A stretch of DNA of 12,364 nt from Micavibrio sp. (GTDB taxonomy: Bacteria > Pseudomonadota > Alphaproteobacteria > Micavibrionales > Micavibrionaceae): the NCBI GenBank assembly GCA_027066695.1, contig JAMONE010000099.1, forward strand, positions 1-12,364, written 5' to 3'. How positions within the stretch are numbered: the stretch's first letter is position 1; each line of letters starts with the position of its first letter. This document shows, piece by piece, positions 12,297 through 12,364 of this stretch. The translations under genes and the position numbers were made by a program. A model generated the notes under the pieces. The model was not told the DNA's origin. It saw only the letters and a list, made by a program, of their open reading frames with translations, and searched no databases.

Positions 12297-12364
12297 AAAT
12301 TGGGGCTAACTCTTACCCTGTCTTATTTGTAACCGCTCACCCATTTAAAGCCTTTTTGAAACTG
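12242..12364. repeat. Terminal overlap, right copy (circular closure)
   Basis: This copy matches 1-123 except for G at 12252 against A at 11. It contains the end of the membrane-protein gene, the 26-bp gap and the last 42 bp of the coupling-protein gene on the minus strand, so both genes are complete once the circle is closed. Confidence 0.93.

Overview
The window looks like a complete small circular plasmid of about 12.24 kb. The last 123 bases (12242-12364) repeat the first 123 (1-123) with one difference, position 11 A against 12252 G, so the molecule closes on itself with a unit of about 12,241 bp. There are no rRNA, tRNA, chromosomal housekeeping, transposase or CRISPR features. The gene set (RSF1010-type MobC/MOBQ relaxase pair, IncW-like replication initiator, Walker-type ParA with a small ribbon-helix-helix partner, BrnTA, ParDE) points to a Gram-negative proteobacterium. 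An alphaproteobacterial host is my best guess, but it cannot be fixed from this sequence alone. Standard code 11 fits every gene, with TGA used as a stop.

Mobilization region (82-6144). A RSF1010-like origin of transfer sits at 5669-5733. mobC diverges to the right of it. The MOBQ relaxase runs to the left, followed on the same strand by a ribbon-helix-helix-like regulator, a two-helix membrane protein, a lipoprotein with an extra transmembrane helix, and a VirD4/TraG-type coupling ATPase with no transmembrane domain of its own. The last three genes form an operon behind a strong promoter (TTGACT-N17-TATTAT on the minus strand) that is covered by three copies of ACGTTAYRTAACGT. No VirB-type mating channel genes are present, so the plasmid is mobilizable: it brings its own relaxosome and coupling ATPase and would borrow a channel.

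Stability region (6145-8700). A terminator-ended putative small transcript is followed by a short tyrosine recombinase, probably a multimer resolvase. Two complete toxin-antitoxin modules follow, brnT-brnA (plus strand) and parD-parE (minus strand), facing tail to tail with their last codons overlapping. Each has a palindrome at its promoter. Upstream of parD is a small membrane-protein gene that appears to be broken by a frameshift.

Replication and partition (8640-11350). The origin holds seven iterons of about 25 bp, three DnaA boxes and an AT-rich stretch. It lies directly downstream of the rep gene, with the last iteron touching the rep stop codon. Further upstream on the same strand are a 70-aa conserved small gene, a ParG-like 68-aa gene and parA, with an 18-bp palindrome ahead of parA and a bidirectional terminator insulating the block.

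Cargo (11350-12296). After a G-rich tract there is a two-gene plus-strand unit: a lysozyme-like lytic transglycosylase domain protein and an overlapping two-helix membrane protein. It converges on the coupling-protein gene across the circle junction. It may be a peptidoglycan-cutting effector with its membrane partner or immunity protein, or a transfer-associated wall hydrolase, and it is the least explained part of the plasmid.
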